In this document: one piece after another, positions 41,762-51,115 of the stretch
Layout: each line of letters begins with the position of its first letter
How positions within the stretch are numbered: position 1 is the stretch's first letter
Made by a program: the position numbers and the translations under genes
Notes under the pieces: model-generated
Seen by the model: the letters and a program-made list of their open reading frames with translations, nothing else
Told to the model about the DNA's origin: nothing
Databases searched by the model: none
Assembly (NCBI GenBank): GCA_013215655.1
Contig: JABSOX010000002.1
Span: 37,125-101,124 of the forward strand
Reading direction: 5' to 3'
Length of the DNA: 64,000 bases
Origin: Colwellia sp.
GTDB lineage: Bacteria; Pseudomonadota; Gammaproteobacteria; Enterobacterales; Alteromonadaceae

Positions 41762-43828
41762 ATGTTAAAACATGTTAAAAATTTATCATTATTAGCCACT
41801 ATAGTCATAACTTCATTTGTATCATTGCAGACAAGTTCAGCTGAAAAGGCCGATAGTAAACTCATCGATTACCAAGATATTTTTAACTTGGAATATGCCG
41901 CATCTCCACAAGTTAGTCGTGATGGTAAATATGTTATTTATGAACGCCGTTCTATGGACATAATGGCAGACAGTACTCGAATTAATTTATGGCAGGTTAA
42001 TGTTGATGGCACCGGTCATGAGCCGGTATTGTCAGGAAAAGCGAATTATCGTATGCCACGCTTTTCACCTGATGGAAAACGTTTAGCTTATCTCTCTTCT
42101 GAAGAAGGGGATAACCAACTTTATATTCTCTGGCTTGCGTCAGGCAATACATCCAGTGTGACCAATTTACAAAAAACCCCAAGCTATATCTCTTGGTCTC
42201 CCGATGGACAATGGATTGCATTTTCAATGTTTAAACCGGGTGAAGCTACTCACCTTTTTGAGGATATGCCTGAAAAACCTGAAGGAGCAAAATGGGCAGG
42301 TAAAGCCAAGTATATTGATCAAATGTCTTACCGTAGCAATGGCGGAGGTTATACCGAAGCAGGTTTTAATCATATTTATGTTGTACCCGCACTAGGTGGT
42401 ACCGCACGTCAAGTGACTTCAGGTGACTTTCATCATGGTGGCGTGATTAACTGGTCAAAAGACAGTAAAAAACTCATCATTGATGGCGATCGACATGATG
42501 ACTGGCAAGACCGACCGCTTGAATCTGATATCTATCAAGTGGATGTTAATAGCGGAGAGATTATTGAACTGGTGAAGCGAACTGGACCTGACCATAGTCC
42601 TAGTATAAGTCCTAATGGTAAAAAAATAGCGTATTTAAGTTTTGAAGACAAAAAACTTTCCAGTCAAAATGCTCACCTTTATGTCATGGACAGTGATGGA
42701 AAAAATGCAAAAGACCTCACGCCTTCTTTAGACCGTAATGTGGGTAATGTACGCTGGGCTAAAAATGGAAAAGGTTTATATTTTTCTTATGATGACTATG
42801 GTCAGAGTTATGTCGGCTATGTCGATTTAAAAGGTAAGCTTAAAAAACGCATCGTTGAAATTGGTGGTCAATCACTTGGACGTCCTTATACATCGGGCGA
42901 TTACTCTGTTGCAGGAAATAAAACACTAGTCTACACCGTGGCGAACAATCAACGTCCAGCTGATTTAGCTCTGGTGAATAGAAAAGGTAAGGTGATTCAA
43001 TTAACGCGATTAAATGATGATCTCCTTGGACATAAAACTTTGGCTGCTGTTGAGACTATGACGGTTACATCGAGCGTTGATAGTCGTGATATTGAAGCGT
43101 GGATTGCTTTACCACCAAATTTTGATAAAACTAAAAAATATCCATTAATTTTAGAGATTCACGGTGGACCACATGCTGCTTATGGACCCAATTACAGTAC
43201 AGAAATTCAATTAATGGCTGCTAAAGGTTATGTTGTTGTTTGGGCTAACCCTAGAGGAAGTACGTCTTATGGGGCCGACTTTGCTAATTTAATTCATCAT
43301 AATTACCCTTCACAAGATTATAACGATTTAATGGATGTGGTTGATGGCGTTATTGCAAAGGGCTATGTTGATGAAGAACAATTATTTGTTACGGGTGGCT
43401 CAGGAGGAGGCGTTTTAACCGCATGGATTGTTGGTAAAACAAATCGCTTTAAAGCCGCTGTAGTAGCCAAGCCGGTTATTAACTGGATGAGCTTTAGTTT
43501 AACCGCTGACGGTTATGCCTATTACACTAAATATTGGATGCCTGGTAAACCTTGGGAGCATGCCGACCATTTATGGAAGCATTCCCCGTTGTCATTAGTG
43601 GGTAATGTAAAGACACCCACTATGTTACTTACCGGAGAAGTAGATTATCGTACGCCGATGAGTGAAACCGAGCAATACTATCAAGCGTTGAAGTTACAGA
43701 AAGTAGATTCAGCAATGGTACGTATTCCTAAAGCTCATCATGGTATTGCCGCAAGACCAAGTAATTTGATTCAAAAAATTGGCAATATATTAGCGTGGTT
43801 TGAAAAGTATAAAACACCAGAAAAATAG
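41762..43828 (+). CDS. S9 family peptidase (prolyl oligopeptidase/DPP-like), secreted
   Basis: C-terminal alpha/beta hydrolase: VTGGSGGGVLTAW (Ser), TGEVDYRTP (Asp), KAHHGI (His); WD/TolB-like propeller N-term. Start chosen at MLKHVKNLSLLAT (ORF begins at 41669). Confidence 0.9.
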   Translation: MLKHVKNLSLLATIVITSFVSLQTSSAEKADSKLIDYQDIFNLEYAASPQVSRDGKYVIYERRSMDIMADSTRINLWQVNVDGTGHEPVLSGKANYRMPRFSPDGKRLAYLSSEEGDNQLYILWLASGNTSSVTNLQKTPSYISWSPDGQWIAFSMFKPGEATHLFEDMPEKPEGAKWAGKAKYIDQMSYRSNGGGYTEAGFNHIYVVPALGGTARQVTSGDFHHGGVINWSKDSKKLIIDGDRHDDWQDRPLESDIYQVDVNSGEIIELVKRTGPDHSPSISPNGKKIAYLSFEDKKLSSQNAHLYVMDSDGKNAKDLTPSLDRNVGNVRWAKNGKGLYFSYDDYGQSYVGYVDLKGKLKKRIVEIGGQSLGRPYTSGDYSVAGNKTLVYTVANNQRPADLALVNRKGKVIQLTRLNDDLLGHKTLAAVETMTVTSSVDSRDIEAWIALPPNFDKTKKYPLILEIHGGPHAAYGPNYSTEIQLMAAKGYVVVWANPRGSTSYGADFANLIHHNYPSQDYNDLMDVVDGVIAKGYVDEEQLFVTGGSGGGVLTAWIVGKTNRFKAAVVAKPVINWMSFSLTADGYAYYTKYWMPGKPWEHADHLWKHSPLSLVGNVKTPTMLLTGEVDYRTPMSETEQYYQALKLQKVDSAMVRIPKAHHGIAARPSNLIQKIGNILAWFEKYKTPEK

Positions 43829-43862
43829 CTATGGCCACTAAATAATAATTATGAACTGAACA

Positions 43863-43899
43863 AAAAATCACCAGTAGTTACCTTGCTTGGTGATTTTTT
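43863..43899 (+). terminator. Rho-independent terminator after the S9 peptidase
   Basis: AAAAATCACCAgtagttaccttgctTGGTGATTTTTTA stem plus T-run. Confidence 0.85.
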
Positions 43900-44090
43900 A
43901 ATTTTAAGCGTATGCATAGTACATATTAAGGGCTAATCTCAGTTTCGGAGACTTCCTCTTACGTATAAATTTTTTAAATGCATGTTGAAAATTCGATATA
44001 GCTGCAGTCAATCAACAAGCTTGCTCGTTAAATTAAAAGGATTGTTTAGCTAATAAGGATTGTTTAGCTAATAATGCTTTAATTCAGCTT

Positions 44091-45170
44091 CTAATAAATC
44101 CGATAGCTAGTGCCAGCTTCATTTAACGCTCGATAAAAATCGTCAATTTGGCAGAGTTCTTCCAATTGACAGACTACTCGATATTTTTCTATTGCGGGTT
44201 GATAACCTTGTAAAGCGGCCTGCAATAACCAATGAGCAGCTTTTTCAACATCACGACTTCCTTCAATGCCGGTTAAGTAGAGTTCAGCCAAGTTGGTTTG
44301 ACCAGGTGCATATCCTAACTCTGCCGATTGTTTTAATAATATAAAAGCTTGCTCAAATCTATCATCAATATAATTTGCTTTAAGGAAAGCCACCCCTTGG
44401 GTATTTTGGCGCTTGCCAGGAATATAATGCCATGCTTCTTTCGCTACGGTAGGGTTAGCTACAGCATTACCATCAATCGTATAAACCGCTCGATTGCCAC
44501 CGATCATATTAAATTCGGGCCGAACTACTCGATAAATAAAGCCTTGTTCAAATAAGCTGTCTAATTGTGCATAAGAAAAATGCTGACGTTGTTTTTCGAA
44601 ATAATCAAAATTTCTAGTGTGGCCGAAACGCATACCATCGTTCAACGAATTTTTTAAAGGATAAAAGTAATTACCATAAGTAAGAGATACTGTACCACCC
44701 GTAATATCTACAATTTTAGCAAGTCGATATTTGTGGTGTGGACGTCGATCGCCTGCAACTTTTCGATAGTCTAAATAATAAAAATCGTTAACTTTAGGAG
44801 CATCAATATACACTTGGCTCTGACGGTATTTTTGTTGTTCTTCAGAAAAGTAATAACTCAGCAATAGGATGATAATAATGCTGCCAGTAAAAGTGCTAAG
44901 CAAGCGTAGCTTGTTTAAAAATGCCAAACTCAAATCAGAAAAAATGAGCTTTCGATCGGATGCATTATTAGCAACCTCAGCAAGGTTTTGACATTGCATA
45001 CATTGTATTCGTGTATCACGCTTTACTGGGAAAATAGGTAAGTACTCAAAAAAATAAAAACCATAAGTGATCACTGAATTGACACGATGTTGTTGGCTAC
45101 CGCAACAAGGACAAAGTAATTTGTCCGTTATGCCTAAACTCATTGTCGACTCGCGATAATCCATAATCAA
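44091..45170 (-). CDS. Membrane protein with N-terminal zinc-ribbon-like Cys pairs and C-terminal Sel1-like repeats
   Basis: CPCCGSQQH ... CMQCQNLAE; one TM; C-terminal LLKQSAELGYAPGQTNLAELYLTGIEGSRDVEKAAHWLLQAALQGYQPA (Sel1). Confidence 0.7.
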   Translation of the reverse strand: MIMDYRESTMSLGITDKLLCPCCGSQQHRVNSVITYGFYFFEYLPIFPVKRDTRIQCMQCQNLAEVANNASDRKLIFSDLSLAFLNKLRLLSTFTGSIIIILLLSYYFSEEQQKYRQSQVYIDAPKVNDFYYLDYRKVAGDRRPHHKYRLAKIVDITGGTVSLTYGNYFYPLKNSLNDGMRFGHTRNFDYFEKQRQHFSYAQLDSLFEQGFIYRVVRPEFNMIGGNRAVYTIDGNAVANPTVAKEAWHYIPGKRQNTQGVAFLKANYIDDRFEQAFILLKQSAELGYAPGQTNLAELYLTGIEGSRDVEKAAHWLLQAALQGYQPAIEKYRVVCQLEELCQIDDFYRALNEAGTSYRIY

Positions 45171-45712
45171 AACCTATTGTTAATTAATACTTTTACATTG
45201 CTGTTATTTTTATAACATTCGTTTATAAAACAAACAAGTATTTTATACTAATGATTTCGTAGTTTGGCTTTGGGTAAATTATAATACCGTTAAATGAATG
45301 TTAATGAACAAGGGTTTGTGCATGAAAATAGGTGTGGCTGTGAACAAAAACGTCCCTAATGACAATTCCGGACGTCCGTAGTAAATTGGTGTTTATTTGA
45401 GAGAATTTTAATAGAAGTTGACGGATTAGTTATTGGCTGTGCTTTAGGTCAACTGATTGGTGTTAGTTGTCATGTCTTAATCGTTTGGATTTAAAGCATT
45501 AGCCACAAATTATTTGCCATATATTTACTAATGAAAAATCACAAGTGCTTAATTATTTACCAAGAGAGAACTCGGTGATATGTGCGAATGGTTATTGATT
45601 GCTTTTGTCACCGAACCCTTTAATTAGTGCTAAAATATTATAATAATCATAAATATCACATTAGATTATTGAAAGATAATTTCAATGTAAGTACGTATTA
45701 AGTGAGATTTAT

Positions 45713-46423
45713 ATGACATATTCGGTGCATTGGAAAGCTATCCTTTGTAATGTTTTCTTTCTGACGACAATCCTATGGAACTTTCAGGTATTCGCCGAAA
45801 AGATGCCCCAAAAAACTTATATCATTGGATACGCTCAAAAAAGTGCTTTTGCTCTTGATGCTATTTATAGGGTCAAAGCTATGTATGAACGGGCTGGTTT
45901 TAGTGTTGATTTCAAAGCTTTACCAGCCAAACGAGCCTTGTATAGTTCAAACGAAGGGGTGGTGGATGGCGACGTGGCGCGCATTCCATCTATATTGCTG
46001 ACCTACAAGAATCTTCGCAGAATAAATGTAGTGTTGAGTAACCTAGAGGGTTTTGCTTTCACTCTTAACAAGACGTTAGCTGAAGTCGATGACAATATGT
46101 TGAAGCGATATAGAGTAGGGGCCATACGAGGTTCACTTTGGTCCGAAGCGCGCCTGAAAGGGATTGATGCAACTTACGTAACTAACAATGAAATCCTGTT
46201 CAAAAGGTTGTTAAATGGTCACTTTGATATTATTTTGCTAAATCGGACGAGCGCTTTAGCGTTACTCAAGAAGTTTGCTGGTGCAGTTTCTAATGTGAGG
46301 CGTTTAGAACCAAGCCTATATTCCTCAGTAATCCACCATTATGTGCATAAAAAAAATGAGGACATCATTCCTCGTTTGGAAAGAGCATTGTCGGAATTAA
46401 TTAAGGAACATGGGTGGGAGTAA
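45713..46423 (+). CDS. Periplasmic substrate-binding protein-like (SBP_bac_3 type), secreted
   Basis: Signal peptide; KALPAKRALYSSNEGVVDGDVARIP, overall SBP-3 pattern common in marine gammaproteobacteria. Confidence 0.7.
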   Translation: MTYSVHWKAILCNVFFLTTILWNFQVFAEKMPQKTYIIGYAQKSAFALDAIYRVKAMYERAGFSVDFKALPAKRALYSSNEGVVDGDVARIPSILLTYKNLRRINVVLSNLEGFAFTLNKTLAEVDDNMLKRYRVGAIRGSLWSEARLKGIDATYVTNNEILFKRLLNGHFDIILLNRTSALALLKKFAGAVSNVRRLEPSLYSSVIHHYVHKKNEDIIPRLERALSELIKEHGWE

Positions 46424-47154
46424 CGACATTATATCTAATTTTGCTGTTTCAACCTCTAATTCTATACCTAAATTTCAAATTTAACCTTTAAGGTTTGTCT
46501 ATCCACTGTCGGCTCTTGGCACTAAAACCGTCTTTTTGAGGTGGATTTTTAGTATCAAAAAAATGTCTTCAAAGTGGTGGAGAAGTCATTAGCGGTTACC
46601 TGTTTTTGATTGCTCATTGATTACGAGCTAATACTCACTTTCACCACAAAGCCGTCGTTTTTTGTGAACCAAAAAAAACTCAGCTAAGGGGCAGTTTGGA
46701 TACGAAAGCTGACATTATCTCTTCCTTATCTAACGGAAAAAGTACCGACGATAGCGGACATTAACCTCAATAGATTTTGGGGCTGTTTAGAGCATTCAGA
46801 AAACATAAACCAATCTTTATCCTGACAGGCAACTAAGCCACCATAGTCGCCAGTCACGAAGTCGCATCGGCATGACTTCAAAGTGTGCGAAGCGAAAGTG
46901 AACGGCTATAAGCATGTATTTCCGCCAGTAAGAACAAAGCAGTCGTCAGAGATATCATCAGTAATGCATAATTGGGATAAAATTCTCTACTTGTTAATGT
47001 CCTTTTCCCTTTTGTAACGCCTTCACACATATTAGCAGTTTACTTTGTAGTCATAATTTTGTTACAACTAGTTCCATTAATTGATAAATCCCGAGTAATA
47101 CATTGGTATTTATCAAAAATAAAACCTCTAAACAATATTTTAGAAGCATAAAAA

Positions 47155-47709
47155 ATGAATAAATACATTTTAATCTTACTGTTGCTGTTGCCATTACCGG
47201 GAATTGCCGAGAGTGAAACTACTGTTGGGCTCGAGCGGGATCACCCTAAAGCAAACATGAAATACCTATATGGCAGTGTTATCAGAACCTTTGCCAATAT
47301 TAGTGACAATGCATTGATCATGAATATGATGGCCAATGTTCAACTCATCGTTTATGGCAAAGTAACGCTAGCTTCAGTTGAGCTTGCTAAAAGCCAATTC
47401 AAACAAGTGATACCGTCACTTTTGAATGAAGAATACTATGAAGTAATTCGCCTAGGAGAAATAAATCAATTGCTGAATTTATCAGAGCTATTTGATGAAT
47501 TTGGCCTCTATGCGTTAAAAGCTGGCGATCATATCTCGGCTATTTTCATTTTCAGAAGACAGGCTCAAAACCTGGAGTTTTTAGATATCTCAGGAGTATT
47601 AGAGCGGACAAAGATATCAACCAGTGATATTTCTTCACTGTACCAATTGCTTGATACCCTTAATAACAGTGATTTATTGAATTTTACTGAGGTAGAAGAT
47701 GATACTTAA
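47155..47709 (+). CDS. Secreted hypothetical protein preceding an ABC transporter
   Basis: Signal peptide MNKYILILLLLLPLPGIAES; overlaps the downstream ABC ATPase ORF by 11 nt. Confidence 0.6.
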   Translation: MNKYILILLLLLPLPGIAESETTVGLERDHPKANMKYLYGSVIRTFANISDNALIMNMMANVQLIVYGKVTLASVELAKSQFKQVIPSLLNEEYYEVIRLGEINQLLNLSELFDEFGLYALKAGDHISAIFIFRRQAQNLEFLDISGVLERTKISTSDISSLYQLLDTLNNSDLLNFTEVEDDT

Positions 47710-48589
47710 AATTGAAAATTTGAGTAAAAACTTTGGCAAGCTCAAAGCTGTAAATCAAATAAATCTACAAATTGAACAAGGTAGTGTTTTTGGCTTGCTT
47801 GGACCAAACGGCAGTGGTAAAACAACGACACTGGGCATGTTACTTGGGGTGACAAACCCTAGTTCAGGTTCATTTTCTTGGTTTGGGCAAGGGGACTCTC
47901 CGAAAGTAAGAAAAAATATCGGCGCTATACTTGAGCAACCTGTTTTCTATCCATATATGACCGGTGCTCAGAACCTTGATATTGTTTGTAAAATAAAAGA
48001 GGTACCAAAATCACGGGTTGAACAAGTACTGGAACAAGTTAACCTGCTAGACAGAAAAGATGATCTCTTTAGCGCTTATTCCTTAGGTATGAAGCAACGC
48101 CTTGCCATAGCATCTGCCTTACTGTGTGATCCTAAAGTATTAGTATTAGACGAGCCGACCAATGGCCTAGATCCCCAGGGAATTGCTGAGATCAGACAAA
48201 TAATTACTGATATAGCCGATTCAGGTAAAAGTATTATTCTCGCTTCTCATCTTTTAGATGAAGTGCAGAAAGTATGCTCTCATTTTTGCGTATTGCAAAA
48301 AGGTAACCTCATATACCAGGGTAAGGTAGAAGACGATTTTTCTACGAGTACCAGCATAGAAGTCGCGAGCGATAATAATCAGCAGCTGATGTCAGTCCTT
48401 AAATCTATGCCTCACGTAAAAGAGGTTATTGAAAATGAAAAAACATTGCTAGTTAAAGGTGATAGCAGCCTTAATAGTTTGCAAGTGAACAAACATCTTA
48501 CGGCACAAGGTATCGTTGTATCTCATTTGACAACCATATCAAAAAGCCTGGAAGAAAGGTTTCTTGAAATATTAGCAGAATCGAAATGA
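47699..48589 (+). CDS. ABC transporter ATP-binding protein (CcmA/ABC-2 exporter type)
   Basis: GPNGSGKTTTLGML, YSLGMKQRLAIASALL, VLVLDEPTNGLDPQG. Confidence 0.92.
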   Translation: MILKIENLSKNFGKLKAVNQINLQIEQGSVFGLLGPNGSGKTTTLGMLLGVTNPSSGSFSWFGQGDSPKVRKNIGAILEQPVFYPYMTGAQNLDIVCKIKEVPKSRVEQVLEQVNLLDRKDDLFSAYSLGMKQRLAIASALLCDPKVLVLDEPTNGLDPQGIAEIRQIITDIADSGKSIILASHLLDEVQKVCSHFCVLQKGNLIYQGKVEDDFSTSTSIEVASDNNQQLMSVLKSMPHVKEVIENEKTLLVKGDSSLNSLQVNKHLTAQGIVVSHLTTISKSLEERFLEILAESK

Positions 48590-49404
48590 TTAGACTCTTA
48601 AAAATAGAATTAGCGAAACTCTGGCCTGCCAACTATTTTCGAATATTATTGATGTTATGGTTAGTGGCTTTTATTACTATTCCATTTGCTAGTAATAGCT
48701 TTCTAGAGTGGATGGCAAGTAATAAAATGATGAGCCAGAACCCTATGTTCAATCCTAGTCAATGGCCAATATTCGATTTTGCCGACCTCTGGCAAAACCT
48801 TGCTTATATTTATAAAATGATCTCCATTTTCATGTCTTTTATCATCATCATTAGTGTAACCAATGAATTTGATTATAAAACGGTGCGGCAAAATGTTATT
48901 GATGGCTTCAGTAAAAAAGAGTTTTGGCTGAGTAAAATTAGTTTGATTGTTTGTTTTAGCCTATTATCTGCTGTGCTGTTATTCATCTTAGGTTTGATCA
49001 TTGGCTACAGCATGTTTCCTATCTTTAAAATTGAATTACTGTTTACTAATATAGAGTTCGTTTTTGCCTATTTTTTTCAGGTTTTTTACTTGCTTATGTT
49101 TGCCTTTGTTTTGAGTATTTTGATCAAGCGTGCTGGCATTGTAATTGCCATTATGGTGTTTTGGATATACATAATAGAGCCTATGCTTAGCGGCATCATC
49201 GCCAGCTCTCTGGTCGACTGGCCGTTGGTCGCTGATAGTCTCCCTATGGAAGCCGGATGGAATTTGATCCATCTTCCTTTCAAAAAATATATAATGATGA
49301 AAACACAAGATTTTATCAGTTTACAAGATGTCGTTACAGCCGGAGTCTGGTTTGTTTTCTTTTTTTTGTCATCCTATTTGCTTCTTACCAAAAGGGATTT
49401 ATAA
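48586..49404 (+). CDS. ABC-2 type permease
   Basis: 272 aa, six predicted TM; ATGA overlap with the ATPase gene. Confidence 0.82.
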   Translation: MIRLLKIELAKLWPANYFRILLMLWLVAFITIPFASNSFLEWMASNKMMSQNPMFNPSQWPIFDFADLWQNLAYIYKMISIFMSFIIIISVTNEFDYKTVRQNVIDGFSKKEFWLSKISLIVCFSLLSAVLLFILGLIIGYSMFPIFKIELLFTNIEFVFAYFFQVFYLLMFAFVLSILIKRAGIVIAIMVFWIYIIEPMLSGIIASSLVDWPLVADSLPMEAGWNLIHLPFKKYIMMKTQDFISLQDVVTAGVWFVFFFLSSYLLLTKRDL

Positions 49405-49458
49405 GGCCGGTGCCCAATCAATTCCAATGTGCAACATGGGCTCTTGTTTAGTCGTCAT
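49405..49458 (-). pseudogene. Remnant 5' end of an IS110-family transposase (copy b)
   Basis: Minus strand GAGGAGattgcacATG -> MTTKQEPMLHIGIDWA..., the IS110 N-terminal (L)GIDWA pattern; homology lost at the end of the ABC permease gene. Confidence 0.6.
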
Positions 49459-49810
49459 GTGCAATCTCCTCAAAGTAATGTCAGGAGAAACAAAAGCTCT
49501 TCGAAAGCAATAGAGCCAGCAGTTTAGAGCAAGCCCTGAGTATTCGTTTATGAGCTTAGGAGTACCTGCAACATCGAAAGCAAAGCGGGAAACATTAACT
49601 GTGTTTTGAGTTTGTTATTCGTATGACGCAGACATATGACCTGAACTAGTTAAGTATGGCTTAATTCAGGACGGAAAGACTATATAGAGTTTACTACGTT
49701 TGTTCATCTACAAACCAATATCGTTGAATAGTCGTATCTTCTCTTATTTTTGATTCCATTTCTCTTGCTGCCCACCCGAAGGGGGAGAAAGAGCTCCGTG
49801 TAAAAGAATC

Positions 49811-49970
49811 TTAAACAGCTTTCACCATTTCCATTCCAATGAGAAAAAGTGGTGATTTTGCTAATTCAGCTAACAGTTTTACGTAATTTACACTTGTCAT
49901 GCTGATCAATTCCATTAATACTAAAAACAAATTTGGCTAAATCGATGCCAAGGACTTTAATTAAAGACAT
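49811..49970 (-). pseudogene. Remnant 5' end of a second, different IS110-family transposase (copy a), frameshifted and truncated
   Basis: Minus strand GAGGAGAGTTCATATG -> MSLIKVLGIDLAKFVFSINGIDQHDKCKLRKTVS*, and in another frame LLAELAKSPLFLIGMEMVKAV*; matches IS110 N-terminus GIDLAK ... IGMEA. Confidence 0.8.
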
Positions 49971-50062
49971 ATGAACTCTCCTCTAATTGACCGTTTGCAC
50001 ATTTAATATGGCACATAGAGGCCCTTATGCAGGGGAATCTATATCATTCGTTAGGAGCTAGC

Positions 50063-50785
50063 ATGAACGAAACACATGAAGAGTGCGTTGAAATCGCTGA
50101 AGAGGTATTAGCGTTAATAAAGGACAGCTTCCAACCTCAGCATAAGTTTATTAGGGTCGACGATAAGAATTTTGAGGGTATTGACCCAGAGTTCTATACC
50201 CAGCAGCAAGCACGCTTTGAGGAGTTAGGCTTCGAATTTATCTGTGACCTAGAAGATAAAACCATCAGCGATCAAGGCAAGATAGTTACCTTTATCAGGA
50301 CAATGAGAAATCCAGCCTCTAATGCAATGGCCGCTTTTTACCACGTGCCGATTCTTGATGTCGGTTTTTTTGAGATTGAAAGTTTTCTCTCCGATGGCAG
50401 ATTTGTAGTCTCAACAATCGTTCCAGAATCAAACAAGATCGCTAATTGGCCCTCTATCAATAGTCATCATTACCTGATGGATATTGGCGAAGATGTTTTA
50501 TACAAAAACCATCTGAGTAATGTTAAAGAAACCTGCGATGAAAACATAAATGCCATTGAAATCACTTCGTATGAGGCTGTCACTAAGCTACTAAATGCTC
50601 AGAACCGATATATGCATATATATCTACAAAGTATCTGCTGGGTTACCAAAGAATACCTGTTAAACCAATGTTCTGGGGACAAACAGCTTACCGATAGGGT
50701 ATACAACGTTATTCAGGAGATGGCTAAGCGACCTACGAACCAGATGCAAAGATATCGATGTCCGTCCACGGTGAAGATACATTAG
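50063..50785 (+). CDS. Hypothetical protein
   Basis: ORF track begins at 50027; ATG at 50063 has a good SD (TTAGGAGCTAGCATG). No recognised family. Confidence 0.6.
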   Translation: MNETHEECVEIAEEVLALIKDSFQPQHKFIRVDDKNFEGIDPEFYTQQQARFEELGFEFICDLEDKTISDQGKIVTFIRTMRNPASNAMAAFYHVPILDVGFFEIESFLSDGRFVVSTIVPESNKIANWPSINSHHYLMDIGEDVLYKNHLSNVKETCDENINAIEITSYEAVTKLLNAQNRYMHIYLQSICWVTKEYLLNQCSGDKQLTDRVYNVIQEMAKRPTNQMQRYRCPSTVKIH

Positions 50786-51115
50786 TGATTCCTAACAGTC
50801 TGTAAATAGTGCACCAATGTCATTAACTTAAGGATTTAACACATACGTTTATAATTCATTGGGCACTTATTTGTCTTGTTTCTACGGTCTTGTCGAACTG
50901 GACTTTCCAGTTTCATTAGACCATTACAAAATTAACTGTCCATTATTCTGGGGCAAGATCAAAGAGCAAAAAGCAGCCAACGGCAATTAAAAAAAATTCC
51001 ATGAAAGAACAATTATCAAATATATTTATGTCACTTTATTCTTAGTTATAATGGGGTGTTCATCCTCTGGAGTTTTAATAATTGAATTTTTTTAACATTA
51101 AAGGAAAACTCACCT

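Noticed and set aside
44037-44076. Direct repeat aaggattgtttagctaat x2 near the Sel1-protein stop
   Set aside because: Only two copies, likely a small local duplication; not enough to support function.
48703-49513. Several 60-90 aa ORFs antisense or overlapping the ABC permease
   Set aside because: No coding features; lie over a clear permease gene and IS remnant.
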